Positions 1 to 8,138 of a DNA stretch of 64,000 bases are shown in pieces. The DNA lies in assembly GCA_029975915.1 (NCBI GenBank), contig JARKOC010000049.1:1-64000 (forward strand), in the 5' to 3' direction. Under the pieces are notes generated by a model that had not been told where the DNA came from, did no database searches, and was given only the letters and a program-made list of their open reading frames with translations. This DNA comes from Bryobacteraceae bacterium. GTDB taxonomy: Bacteria; Acidobacteriota; Terriglobia; Bryobacterales; Bryobacteraceae. How positions within the stretch are numbered: the first letter of the stretch is position 1; every line of letters begins with the position of its first letter. The translations under genes were made by a program, and so were the position numbers.

Positions 1-84
1 CGTCTCACGCAAAATCAGCCGCTCGCCGGACAGTAGCGCCTTGATTTCATTGGGGACTGCTTTGTCCCGCTCGCTATGTTCCAT
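1..84 (-). CDS. N-terminal fragment of an unidentified protein, cut by the window edge
   Basis: A reading frame starts at the ATG at 84-82 and stays open to the left edge, giving 28 residues that begin MEHSERDKAVPNEIKALLSG. The composition is charged and looks protein-like, and an in-frame stop lies a few codons upstream of the ATG, so the start is bounded. The family cannot be recognised from so few residues. It points the same way as the dehydratase gene to its right, about 190 bases downstream of it, with a hairpin between them. Confidence 0.4.
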   Translation of the reverse strand, partial: MEHSERDKAVPNEIKALLSGERLILRET

Positions 85-225
85 CCATCCGTTGTCGCAA
101 AGTCCTCACGGGCCTGCACGCTGACAACTTCGGAATTCAGGTTGAATGCGCCCATGACCACCTGGATGAGCGGAGTGTGGATCTGTTTTATCTACCCTGC
201 CCTCACGGGCGAAGTCCACTGGTCC

Positions 226-246
226 GTCCGGGCGGCCGGCCCGGAC
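226..246 (-). terminator. GC-rich intergenic hairpin
   Basis: GTCCGGGC (226-233) is perfectly repaired by GCCCGGAC (239-246) around a 5-base loop. It lies just past the stop of the leftward dehydratase gene. There is no T-run after the stem on the minus strand, so it may be a 3' processing or stabilising hairpin and not a classical terminator. Confidence 0.3.
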
Positions 247-272
247 GTCAGGGACAGGCGGGGATTCCCGTC

Positions 273-1574
273 CTACCAGCGGGGCAGAATCCGCTTCCAG
301 TTGGGATCGACATGCTTGCGCATTTCGGCCTCGTCGTCACGTCTGCGATAAGTCAGTTTGCGGTAGCGCTCGCCCAGCCGGTGGACCTGATCCATATCCA
401 GGTTCACCCCCAATCCCGGCTTGTCAGGAATCGGGACCGCTCCATCGACGAACTTGACCCGGCCGCCTTCGATGATCTCATCCCGCTCGGTCTGCCAGGG
501 GTAGTGCGTGTCACAGGCGAACTGCATCGCCGGGGCGGCGCAGCAGGTGTGAGCCATGATCATCAGGCTCAAGCCCAAATGGTTGTTGGAGTGCATTGAA
601 ACGCCCAAGCCGAGTGATTCGCACAGCATTGAGAGGCGCTGGACTGCGCGAATGCCGCCCCAGTAGTGCGGATCAGAGAGGATCACCTGCGACGCGCCGG
701 TCTGCCATGCCGGCACGACGTGTTCCATCGCAGTGACGGCGACATTGGACGCCAAAGGAGTCTCGACTCCGGCCGCAAGCAGGCGCCGGCGAACCTCGGC
801 CATGCCGTCCAATCCAGCCGTCGGATCCTCGAAGTAGCCACCACCTGACAATTCTTCCTTTAACGCCACACCGATCATCACCGAGGTTTCGACAGACCAG
901 GCACAGTTGGGATCGATTCTCAGGGGCACCGACGGGCCGAACTCCGCGCGCAGAAGGCGCATCGTCTCGATCTCCTCCTCGGGCGGCAGGACACCGCCCT
1001 TGAGCTTGATCTCCTTGAAACCGTACAGGTCCATCATGCGGCGAGTCTGGCCGACCATCGATTCCGGGGTGAGGCATTCGCCGTACTCATCCTCGCGCGC
1101 ATCCTCTCCTTCCCCGCCCCCTCCGCCATGCTTGTAGAACAGGTAAGCGCTGAAAGGGGCGGCATCGCGGGCGCGTCCGCCCAGCAGATCGCAGACCGGG
1201 CGGTTCACGGCCTTGCCGATGATGTCGAGGCAGGCGGCTTCGACTGCGGCGAACGAACGGGTGCGGGCGTCACGCGGATTCTCTCCCGGCACGAACCAGG
1301 TCTGCGAGCGGTCGCCTTGCCCTGGCGGCTCCGCGGTCTCGTCCCACAACTTGACCAATTGAAAGGGGTCCATGCCAAGGACCAAGGGCTTGATTGTCTC
1401 AAGAGCGGCCATTGGACCCTCGCCGCCATGGGCTTCAGCAATGCCCGTGATGCCGTCGGTTGTTTCGAGTACGAGCGCCGTCCTCAGGGCGTAGGGCGCA
1501 TGACGGCCGTAGGAACTTCGCAGGGGAGGATCGGCGGCGGCGAGAGGATATGTTGTGAAGGATTTGATTCGCAT
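273..1574 (-). CDS. Glucarate dehydratase-like enolase-superfamily enzyme
   Basis: A 433-residue member of the mandelate racemase/glucarate dehydratase branch of the enolase superfamily. These cytosolic Mg-dependent enzymes abstract a proton next to a carboxylate and usually dehydrate sugar acids. The glucarate dehydratase layout is visible: K-x-K at Lys190/Lys192, DPN at 221-223, ED at 249-250, N277, DPH at 301-303, SNNH at 329-332 preceded by His328, and DTH at 355-357. A glycine/acid-rich insert (about residues 149-166, with HGGGGGEGED) is unusual. The exact substrate is not shown. Galactarate or an unusual aldonate is as possible as glucarate, and no uptake or downstream sugar-acid gene adjoins it. 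The ATG at 1574 is the first in frame; its ribosome site is weak. Confidence 0.85.
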   Translation of the reverse strand: MRIKSFTTYPLAAADPPLRSSYGRHAPYALRTALVLETTDGITGIAEAHGGEGPMAALETIKPLVLGMDPFQLVKLWDETAEPPGQGDRSQTWFVPGENPRDARTRSFAAVEAACLDIIGKAVNRPVCDLLGGRARDAAPFSAYLFYKHGGGGGEGEDAREDEYGECLTPESMVGQTRRMMDLYGFKEIKLKGGVLPPEEEIETMRLLRAEFGPSVPLRIDPNCAWSVETSVMIGVALKEELSGGGYFEDPTAGLDGMAEVRRRLLAAGVETPLASNVAVTAMEHVVPAWQTGASQVILSDPHYWGGIRAVQRLSMLCESLGLGVSMHSNNHLGLSLMIMAHTCCAAPAMQFACDTHYPWQTERDEIIEGGRVKFVDGAVPIPDKPGLGVNLDMDQVHRLGERYRKLTYRRRDDEAEMRKHVDPNWKRILPRW

Positions 1575-1627
1575 GGCTCAGGCGCAATATATCACGCCGG
1601 AGCCACGCGGAATCGAAAAGGCGGGAG

Positions 1628-1774
1628 CTACTTGCGCATGCCGGCGTTGGGGCTCTTCAACTTGAGCTGCCGCATCTTGCGCTTGTTACGCTTCGGCTTC
1701 GAAATGATAAATGTGCCGCTTCCAATGTACTCAGCCTGATAGAGTTTCTCTGGGGTCTTGGTATCGTTGGGCAA
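1628..1774 (-). CDS. Small basic protein of 48 residues with a TTG start
   Basis: Reading leftward, TTG at 1774-1772 opens a 48-codon frame ending in TAG at 1628. The product begins (M)PNDTKTPEKLYQAEYIGSG and ends in a Lys/Arg-rich tail (KPKRNKRKMRQLKLKSPNAGMRK, written here in parts: KPKRNKRKMRQ, LKLKSPN, AGMRK). A GAGG ribosome site lies 8 bases before TTG, and an in-frame TAG upstream limits the start. The clean match of ribosome site, protein-like composition and stop argues that it is real. The basic tail suggests RNA, ribosome or DNA binding (inference). I do not recognise a family. It is transcribed divergently from the MFS gene at 1823. Confidence 0.55.
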   Translation of the reverse strand: MPNDTKTPEKLYQAEYIGSGTFIISKPKRNKRKMRQLKLKSPNAGMRK

Positions 1775-1822
1775 AGTTATATCCTCAGTATCGACGTTTG
1801 GGGTGTCATTCTAGAGTTTAGC

Positions 1823-3043
1823 ATGGCGATCGGCGGCAACATGTTCAGGGCCTTACGCCACCACGACTTCCGCCTTTACGCGGCGGGTATGGCCGTGTCG
1901 CTGGCCGGAACCTGGATGCAGAACATGGCTCAGGCGTGGCTGGTGTACCGGTTGACCCGCTCGGAGTGGATGCTCGGCCTCACCTGGTTCTGCGCCAGCC
2001 TTCCCGTACTCATCCTTAGCCCCATCGCCGGAGCCTTGGCCGACCGCCTGCCCCGGCGGCGTATTGTGATGGCAACTCAAGTGGCGGGGATGGTGCAGGC
2101 GGCAATTTTGGCCGCCCTGACGCTCTCGGGACGCATTGAAATCTGGCACATCCTCGCATTGGCGTTGCTGCTGGGCGTCTCCACGGCTTTCGACATTCCC
2201 AGCCGCCAATCGATGTTCATCCATCTTGTCGGCAGGGACGACCTGCTGAACGCCATCAGCCTCAATTCGGCCACGTTCAACATGGCTCGGATCATCGGCC
2301 CTTCGCTCGGAGGATTTATCGTGGCGCGATGGGGGGAAGGCCCGTGCTTCCTGCTGAACTCCGTGTCCTACGTTGCGGTGATCATCGCTTTGGCCTTCAT
2401 GCGCGTTCGCGAGCAACCGCGCGTGGAACCAGAGTCGCCGGCCGAATCCCTGAAGGCGGGAATCGATTTCGTGCGCAGGACTCCGGAAGCGTTCGCGTTG
2501 CTGGCGCTGTGCGGACTGATCTCCATCGCCGCTTCACCAGGCTCCACTCTGGCTCCAGTCTTTGCGGAGGGAATTTTCGAAAAGGGGGCGCAAGGACTCG
2601 GCCTTCTCTCCGCAGGCATGGGCGCCGGGGCGATTCTCGGCACGCTGAGCTTGGCGCGGCGGCGAGGAGCCAGGGGTCTGCCGAGAGTGATTCTGGGCTC
2701 GACCACCACCCTTGCCGTCGCCCTGGGGATCTATGGCGCCTCACCGTCATTCTGGTTGTGCCTGGCTATGATGCCGGTGATTGGAATGTCGGTGATGCGC
2801 CATTCAGCGTCGGCCAATACGACGCTACAAATGTCGATCCCGGACTCGTATCGTGGCCGGGTCATGGGGCTGTATTCAATGATGGTGATCGGCATGACTC
2901 CCATCGGCAGCTTGCTCTCAGGCGCCCTGGCGGAGGCCATCGGATCCAGGGCGACCATGATCGTTGGGGCGGTGGGGTGTTTGGGCGCTGCAGCGCTCGC
3001 ACGCTGGTGGTCAGCCCGCTGGGAGATCTGGTTACAGAGATAA
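1823..3043 (+). CDS. MFS transporter, EntS-like exporter family
   Basis: A 406-residue inner-membrane protein with about 12 hydrophobic segments. The start (HHDFRLYAAGMAVSLAGTWMQ) and the loop motif ADRLPRRR between segments 2 and 3 are typical of the MFS group that includes the enterobactin exporter EntS. Members usually export small molecules by proton antiport; the substrate is unknown. The first ATG at 1823 is used here. ATG 1841 (MFRALRHHDF) fits homologues equally well and neither has a strong ribosome site. Ten bases separate its stop from the metallopeptidase gene, so the two are probably co-transcribed. Confidence 0.85.
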   Translation: MAIGGNMFRALRHHDFRLYAAGMAVSLAGTWMQNMAQAWLVYRLTRSEWMLGLTWFCASLPVLILSPIAGALADRLPRRRIVMATQVAGMVQAAILAALTLSGRIEIWHILALALLLGVSTAFDIPSRQSMFIHLVGRDDLLNAISLNSATFNMARIIGPSLGGFIVARWGEGPCFLLNSVSYVAVIIALAFMRVREQPRVEPESPAESLKAGIDFVRRTPEAFALLALCGLISIAASPGSTLAPVFAEGIFEKGAQGLGLLSAGMGAGAILGTLSLARRRGARGLPRVILGSTTTLAVALGIYGASPSFWLCLAMMPVIGMSVMRHSASANTTLQMSIPDSYRGRVMGLYSMMVIGMTPIGSLLSGALAEAIGSRATMIVGAVGCLGAAALARWWSARWEIWLQR

Positions 3044-3053
3044 TGGGAGTATC

Positions 3054-4283
3054 GTGCTAAAACGCCTTCTGGGGCCGATTCTTGTCCTATCCGTTTGCAT
3101 CGCGGCGAGTCCCGCCCCCCCTTCATCAGCCGAGATCGATTCCATTGTTGCCCAACTTTCCGAAGTCACGGGTTTCAAGCGTAACCGGCCGATCCGAGCC
3201 GAGATCATGGGACGGGACGGCTGGAAAGCATGGATCGACGCTCAGATACGGGAGAATGTCAGACCCGAGGAGATCAGGGCCGAGGAGTTGGCGCTGAAAA
3301 AGTTCGGACTGATCCCACGCGACTACGATCTCAGGGCCGCCACTGTCGATTTGCTTGGCGAGCAGGCGGCGGCAGTGTACGACCACCGTGGCAAGCGGCT
3401 CCTCCTGGTCCAAGAAACCGCTGAAATGATGGGCGAAATCGTGCTGGTGCACGAGTTGGCGCATGCGCTGGCCGACCAGAACTTCGACCTGACCCGATTC
3501 CTCGAAAGCCCCAAGAGCGACGAGGCTCAATTGGCTCGACTGGCCGTGGTCGAGGGCCAGGCGACCTGGCTGATGCTGGACGCTCAACTCAAGAAGATGG
3601 GGATGTCTCTTCAATCGAATTCCGCGGCGCTTGGGATGATGGCCTCGGCGGGAACGAATCTGGCCGCCGGCATGTTTCCTGTCTTTGAAAAGGCCCCTCT
3701 ATATATGCGCGAGACCCTAATGTTCCCCTACAGCGCAGGTGTTCTCTTCCAGCAGGCGGCCATCGACCGGCTGGGCAAGCAGGCTTTCGCCGAAGTGATG
3801 CGCCGCCCACCAGCCACCGCCAGAGAAGTCCTCCATCCAGAGGTCTGGCTGACCGGCTGGAAACCGGAACCGTCTCCACTCATGAAGTTTCCGGGCCAGG
3901 AGGCGTACAAAGTCACCACGGAAGGCGCCGTGGGTGAACTCGACTGGCGGATCCTGTTCGAGCAATACACGGACGCTGATGAAGCTCGTTCGATCGCTCC
4001 TGCCTGGCGCGGCGGCCGGTTTGACTTGCTTGAGACGGCCGGCCGCAACCGGGCAGTCCTGCGGTTTTCCGCCGTCTGGGCCGACGAAGAAACGTCGAAG
4101 CGGTTCATGCGTCTGTACCAGCGTGTCCTGGAAGGAAAACTGGCAGGGCACAGGCCGCTGTCGTCTGATGACAATGAGCTGCGAGGTTCCAGTGCGGAGG
4201 GCAGATATGTGATCCGGCGCCAGGGCCGCATTGTTCAGGGGATCGAAGGTCTTGACGAGGACAGCCGGCAAACGAAACCGTGA
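3054..4283 (+). CDS. Exported zinc metallopeptidase-like protein
   Basis: A 409-residue protein with an N-terminal signal peptide (KRLLGPILVLSVCIAAS, then a Pro/Ser-rich cleavage region). HELAH at residues 133-137 is a zincin HExxH motif, and Glu167 in VVEGQAT is a plausible third zinc ligand. The remainder is alpha/beta with no family I can name. The start is GTG at 3054, because it places the signal peptide at the N terminus and follows GGGAG; frames further upstream only overlap the MFS gene. It is probably periplasmic. Two thioredoxin-fold genes follow, which suggests a role in handling exported proteins (inference). Confidence 0.7.
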   Translation: MLKRLLGPILVLSVCIAASPAPPSSAEIDSIVAQLSEVTGFKRNRPIRAEIMGRDGWKAWIDAQIRENVRPEEIRAEELALKKFGLIPRDYDLRAATVDLLGEQAAAVYDHRGKRLLLVQETAEMMGEIVLVHELAHALADQNFDLTRFLESPKSDEAQLARLAVVEGQATWLMLDAQLKKMGMSLQSNSAALGMMASAGTNLAAGMFPVFEKAPLYMRETLMFPYSAGVLFQQAAIDRLGKQAFAEVMRRPPATAREVLHPEVWLTGWKPEPSPLMKFPGQEAYKVTTEGAVGELDWRILFEQYTDADEARSIAPAWRGGRFDLLETAGRNRAVLRFSAVWADEETSKRFMRLYQRVLEGKLAGHRPLSSDDNELRGSSAEGRYVIRRQGRIVQGIEGLDEDSRQTKP

Positions 4284-4324
4284 CTGGCGGGCAATCCGTC
4301 CTACGGTATATTGAAAGTGAATCA

Positions 4325-4900
4325 ATGGAAAATCTGAGCAGAAGAAGCGCCCTTCTTGCGGGTTTTGCAGCCGCCTTGTCCCCACGCCTCCTGCGCGCGG
4401 CCAAAGTGCCGCGTCCGGCGCCGGAACTTGTGATCGCCAGGCCCGGCGGTGAGCAAATCCGCTTGAGTCAGTACCGCGGCAAGATTGTAATGCTTGAGTT
4501 GCTTCTGACCACGTGTCCGCATTGCCAGCGGTGCGCGCGTACGATTCAGCAGGTGCTGGGCGATTATAAGGCGAAGGGCGTGGAAGCGCTCGGCGCCGCA
4601 ATCAACGATGAAGCCCGCTTCGACTTGCTTCGATTCGAGATGGCGGCTGGCGCGAAGTTTCCCATGGGCATTGCCGATCGCGACAAGGCCTATGCTTTTC
4701 TTCAGGCGGAAATGAATGCAGGTCCGGTCTATTTCCCGCAGTTGGCGCTCATCGACCGCCAGGGCATCATTCGCGCTCAATACGATGGCACCGACCGGTT
4801 TTTTGAGAATGAGGAAACCAATCTGCGAGCGATGCTCGATACCCTGCTGAAAACCAGCGCACCGAGCGCCTCGGCTGGCCCGAAAAGGATGGCGAAGTGA
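4325..4900 (+). CDS. Exported thioredoxin-fold (TlpA/AhpC-TSA-like) protein, CPHC
   Basis: A 191-residue thioredoxin-fold protein with redox motif CPHC at residues 64-67, of the TlpA/ResA type. The N terminus (NLSRRSALLAGFAAALS) carries paired arginines followed by a hydrophobic stretch, a likely Tat or Sec export signal. A cis-proline-type segment (GPVYFPQLALIDRQG) follows in the second half. Such proteins carry out thiol-disulfide exchange outside the cytoplasm. The start at 4325 puts the signal at the N terminus. The gene overlaps the next, related one by GTGA, so the pair is translationally coupled. Confidence 0.78.
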   Translation: MENLSRRSALLAGFAAALSPRLLRAAKVPRPAPELVIARPGGEQIRLSQYRGKIVMLELLLTTCPHCQRCARTIQQVLGDYKAKGVEALGAAINDEARFDLLRFEMAAGAKFPMGIADRDKAYAFLQAEMNAGPVYFPQLALIDRQGIIRAQYDGTDRFFENEETNLRAMLDTLLKTSAPSASAGPKRMAK

Positions 4901-5448
4901 ACCGGAGAACTCTCTTAGCGGCCCCACTGGCGGGCCTGATCCAGCGGGCCCTTGCAGCGCAACTGCCGCGTCCTGCTCCCCCATTGAAGTTCATCTCGCA
5001 TCTAGGCCAGCAGATTGATCTGGCCAGCTACAAAGGCAAAGTGGTTCTTCTCGAATGGCTGATGACGACCTGCCCGCACTGCCAGGAAAGTTCGTTGCTG
5101 CTCAGCAAACTCCAAACCGAGTATGCCGCCAAAGGAGTTCAGGTTCTTGGCGTGGCTATCGACGCCGGCGCGGGCCAGAAGTTGCCGGATTATGTTCGAA
5201 GGTTTGCCACGACGTTTCCGGTTGGCGTGCTTCCGCACACGGTTGCGACCGATTTCCTCCAGGCCAGCATCATGGCCCCACTCATGATGCCGCAGATGGT
5301 GATCATCGACCGCCAGGGGATCATCCGGGAACAGTATGCCGGCGACGACAAGTGGCATCTGCAAGCGGAAAAGAACCTGCGCGCCTCAATCGCTAAATAC
5401 ACGGCCCAGAGCGCCGGGGCTCCCGCGAAACGGACCAAGAAGAAGTAG
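4897..5448 (+). CDS. Second exported thioredoxin-fold protein, CPHC
   Basis: A 183-residue paralogue of the preceding gene, with CPHC at 59-62 and the same DRQGIIR strand near the cis-proline (MMPQMVIIDRQG). The N terminus NRRTLLAAPLAGLIQ is a short twin-arginine-like signal, and the C terminus ends in a lysine-rich tail. The GTG start at 4897 overlaps the previous stop (GTGA). Two adjacent exported CPHC proteins could form an oxidant/reductant pair or a relay (inference). The next gene is convergent, 37 bases away. Confidence 0.78.
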   Translation: MNRRTLLAAPLAGLIQRALAAQLPRPAPPLKFISHLGQQIDLASYKGKVVLLEWLMTTCPHCQESSLLLSKLQTEYAAKGVQVLGVAIDAGAGQKLPDYVRRFATTFPVGVLPHTVATDFLQASIMAPLMMPQMVIIDRQGIIREQYAGDDKWHLQAEKNLRASIAKYTAQSAGAPAKRTKKK

Positions 5449-5485
5449 TAGCCGGTTACAGACGCCGCGGATTCAGCCTGGACAG

Positions 5486-6496
5486 TCAGGAGCGGCGCAT
5501 CAATTTCAGGGCCTCGATCGCCGCACCGCGCGCGCCAGCCGTATCTCCGTTGGGCATAATGTGAACCGGGATGTCGGCCTGCTCGGCCCGCTGCGTGGGC
5601 ATGCCGGCGTGGATCTCGGCGACAAACCAGTCCTGGAACTCCTTGCCTGTCTCGATCGCCCCGCCTCCGACGATCAACGCGTCAGGATCAAAAGTATTTA
5701 CCATCTCATCGAAGAACAGGCCCAGCGCATGCGCCTGCACGCGGAAGATTTCACGGCACATCGGATCGCCGCGTTCGGCCATTCCGCGAACCGCTTTGGC
5801 AGCCTTGTGCATGTCACCGAGTTTGGCCAGCTCGTGACCGGGATACCTAGCGAAGAAGTAGGGCAGGAAAGTTTTCTCAATCGCCGTCAGCGAGCAGACC
5901 GATTCGAGGTCGCCGGTGCGGCCGCAGTTGCAGACCGGCACAAGCCCTTCAATCCCCTGAATGCTCTGGTAGGGGATCAACACGTGGCCCAGTTCGCCTC
6001 CAAATCCCTTGCGTCCCTTCAGGACCATGTCCTCGATAATTACGCCCCCGCCCAGGCCCGTGCCCACGATGGCGGAGATGGAGGTCTTGCCGCTCGACGC
6101 CCCAAAAAGCGCGAAATGCCCCCAAAGCGCTCCGGCATTGCCGTCGTTGAGGTAGGTGACCGGCTTGCCTAGTTTGGCTTCCAGGCCGCCACGGAGATCG
6201 AAATTGGACCAATCCGGGTGAACGAAATTTGTGGAGCCCTTGGCGCTCAGCACGCCCGTGGCACTGGCCGGGCCCGGCGTATCGAGTCCAACCACGGCGA
6301 CGTCTTCGAGTCTCACCCCCGCCTTGTCGACGGCGATTTGCAGCCCGTCGGCGATCTGTTGCAGGCAGATGGCTGGTCCTTCCTTCGACCGCGCCGGATG
6401 CTCGCAAAGGCCCTCGATGAGGAATCTCTCCTCCGCGTCAATCAGCGTGTAATTGACGGCCGTGCCGCCCAGATCGACTCCCGCTACAACTTGCAC
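5486..6496 (-). CDS. ROK-family sugar kinase (glucokinase-like)
   Basis: A 336-residue cytosolic kinase of the ROK family that phosphorylates glucose, another hexose or an amino sugar with ATP. DLGGT at 8-12 is the phosphate loop, Asp118 in LNDGNAG is the predicted catalytic base, and GTGLGGGV (145-152) completes the ATP site. The zinc motif is altered. His171 (ELGHVLIP) and CNCG (Cys189, Cys191) are present, but the third cysteine of the usual CxCGxxGC is Asp196. The length is normal for the family. The gene stands alone, 80 bases from its leftward-reading neighbour upstream. Confidence 0.85.
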   Translation of the reverse strand: MQVVAGVDLGGTAVNYTLIDAEERFLIEGLCEHPARSKEGPAICLQQIADGLQIAVDKAGVRLEDVAVVGLDTPGPASATGVLSAKGSTNFVHPDWSNFDLRGGLEAKLGKPVTYLNDGNAGALWGHFALFGASSGKTSISAIVGTGLGGGVIIEDMVLKGRKGFGGELGHVLIPYQSIQGIEGLVPVCNCGRTGDLESVCSLTAIEKTFLPYFFARYPGHELAKLGDMHKAAKAVRGMAERGDPMCREIFRVQAHALGLFFDEMVNTFDPDALIVGGGAIETGKEFQDWFVAEIHAGMPTQRAEQADIPVHIMPNGDTAGARGAAIEALKLMRRS

Positions 6497-6576
6497 AGAC
6501 GTTCTCCTCGCGTCGGAATCACTGCCCTCGAACTTTCCAAGATAGCAGGCGTCGCAGGATGTTGGAGCCCGGATGG

Positions 6577-7302
6577 TCAGATTTCGAGATGTCCGTTGTA
6601 GACCATTGGCTTCAGTGGGAATCGTTTTTGAAACTTGAAGATTTGCATGTCGCCGCCCACTTCCACTTCGCCGTCGCTCACCTTCAGCGGCTCGCTATCG
6701 GAAAACGTCACGAAGATGGTCAGCGTCAGCGCATTCACCTTGGCCTCGGCCTTGATGGGAGTGAGCCGCCGTCCCGAACCCGTCTTTAGGGAGATGGCTT
6801 GGCGCGCTAGGTCTGCCACGGTCTCGGGCCCCTGATGCGCTACTTCGGCGGGCACGCCGTGAATTTCGAGTACGTAGCCGCCGCCGCGAGCGGCGATGAG
6901 GTCGATTGCTTTGCCCGCGGATAGTTTCTCGTCCCGTTGCCGGTAGAGCGCTTTGGCTTGACGGATAGGCAGTGCGGACGCCCAGCGGATCAGCAAATCG
7001 GCGTCGCTCGGGAACTTGGGCTTCGGAGCCCCGATGCCGCCAAGCGGGCTGCCGCCCTGGATCATGCCCGGCTGCGCCGTTGGCGACCTGTTGACGCCAG
7101 GCACCTCCATCGGGTTAAACGGCCGCCGCTCCTGCTTGTACCAGTTGAGCTTCACCGTTTCAGGCTTCGCCCAGGGCGAATCGGTCACCAGATCGATCAC
7201 CGCATCGTTAGACCAGTCCGGGAACGGCGCTTTCTTCCAGGCGTCGCCCGCCGCGACGGGGATGGACGCACATAGGCACAGCGACATTGCCAGTCTCTTC
7301 AT
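6577..7302 (-). CDS. Exported protein of unknown function
   Basis: A 241-residue protein. Translation from the ATG at 7302 gives a signal peptide (MKRLAMSLCLCASIPVAAGD) followed by a soluble domain with DWSNDAVIDLVTDSPWAKP, then a Pro/Gly-rich linker and a segment DLLIRWASALPIRQAKALY. Proteins with this profile are common in Acidobacteriota next to GWxTD-type families (from memory, not proven), but I cannot assign a function. Longer versions of the frame start inside the intergenic repeat and would bury the signal peptide. Confidence 0.6.
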   Translation of the reverse strand: MKRLAMSLCLCASIPVAAGDAWKKAPFPDWSNDAVIDLVTDSPWAKPETVKLNWYKQERRPFNPMEVPGVNRSPTAQPGMIQGGSPLGGIGAPKPKFPSDADLLIRWASALPIRQAKALYRQRDEKLSAGKAIDLIAARGGGYVLEIHGVPAEVAHQGPETVADLARQAISLKTGSGRRLTPIKAEAKVNALTLTIFVTFSDSEPLKVSDGEVEVGGDMQIFKFQKRFPLKPMVYNGHLEI

Positions 7303-7323
7303 TGCAGTACCAAAATGAGGACG

Positions 7324-7364
7324 CGCGTGAGGCACGCCCCGTTTCCAGGGTAGCTTCTCACGCG
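7324..7364. repeat. Inverted repeat upstream of the exported protein gene
   Basis: CGCGTGAG (7324-7331) and CTCACGCG (7357-7364) are perfect 8-base inverted repeats 25 bases apart, lying 22-62 bases upstream of the ATG at 7302. This could be an operator or a leader hairpin of that gene. No further evidence is visible. Confidence 0.35.
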
Positions 7365-7449
7365 AACCGTAGTGAAATCGCTCGAAACGCCGCTTGCCGC
7401 TGGCGCGTCTCAAGGCTCGTAACCCAACGTAACGCTCACTTGAACAAAT

Positions 7450-7497
7450 CCGGCCGGGCGCGACAGCTTGAGCCTCCCTTTGGTCGCACCCGGCCGG
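7450..7497 (-). terminator. Long hairpin after the peroxiredoxin gene
   Basis: CCGGCCGGG-C-GCGAC (7450-7464) pairs with GTCGC-A-CCCGGCCGG (7483-7497): 14 pairs with a single C/A mismatch and an 18-base loop. It starts 28 bases past the stop of the leftward peroxiredoxin gene. On the minus strand ATTTGTT follows, a weak T-rich tail, so a terminator is the best guess. Confidence 0.5.
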
Positions 7498-7524
7498 AAC
7501 CGGTTTCAGTACCCGAGCGTCCGG

Positions 7525-8058
7525 CTACTTCTTCTTCACCCGGCTGCATGCCAGCGCCGCGCCGTTGGGATCGAGCGCTGTCTTGCCCTCCTCGATGTGC
7601 TGGATGATGCCCTCTGAATCGATGACAAACGTCGCCCGGTTGGCGATGCCCGACTGCTCGATCAACACTCCATACGCCTTCGACACGGTCCGCTGGAAAT
7701 CGCTGCCCAACGGAAACTCGATCTTCAGCACTTCCTTGGCCCAATGCGCCTGCGACGGCGAGTTATCGGTCGAGATCCCGATCACCTGCGCGCCGGATTC
7801 TGTGAATTTGGCGAGACCAGCCTGGTACGCCGTCATCTCCTTCGTTCAACCACCTGTGAAGGCGGCCGGGAAGAAGGCAACCACGACGGTCTGCTTGCCC
7901 TTGTAGTCGGAGAGCTTGAAGTTGCCGCCGGCCGTTGCGCGGACAGTGAAGTCCGGCGCCGGATCGCCAACTTTCAGGTGCGTCTGGGGCGGCGCGGTTT
8001 GAGCCATCAGGGCCGCCGAGGCCAGCCCAAACGCCGCCAGTACAGTCAGGATTCGCAT
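7525..8058 (-). CDS. Peroxiredoxin with in-frame TGA at the active-site codon (probable selenoprotein)
   Basis: The frame from ATG 8058 to the stop at 7525 (177 residues) contains one in-frame TGA at 7848-7846, codon 71. Before it the protein reads a signal peptide (RILTVLAAFGLASAALMAQ) and a standard AhpC/TSA N-terminal half ending FFPAAFTGG. After it the text continues without shift as TKEMTAYQ, then ISTDNSPSQAHWAKEV and NRATFVIDSEGIIQH. In this family the residue between FTGG and TKEM is the peroxidatic cysteine, so TGA sits exactly there. A SECIS-like hairpin follows at once. Sec is known to replace this Cys in some bacterial peroxiredoxins (for example PrxU). The likely role is periplasmic peroxide reduction. 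GGGAGG 5 bases before the ATG fixes the start. The alternative is a single nonsense change or sequencing error. No selA, selB, selC or selD is in the window. Confidence 0.72.
7810..7848 (-). promoter_or_regulatory. SECIS-like hairpin directly after the in-frame TGA
   Basis: On the minus strand, 14 bases after TGA, GGCG-U-ACC-AGGCU-GGU-CU-CGCC can fold into a two-part stem. The apical loop is AGGCU, close to the AGGUCU loop of the E. coli fdhF SECIS, with an unpaired U on the 5' side of the upper stem. The loop guanines lie about 24 bases after TGA, inside the spacing known for bacterial SECIS elements. All of this was read by eye. Confidence 0.5.
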
Positions 8059-8138
8059 GAAACCTCCCAGTGGAATTCGTTGCGCGAACGTAATGGGAGA
8101 ATAGCAGGCCCGGAAGCGGCACGGCAAGACTCCAGTGA

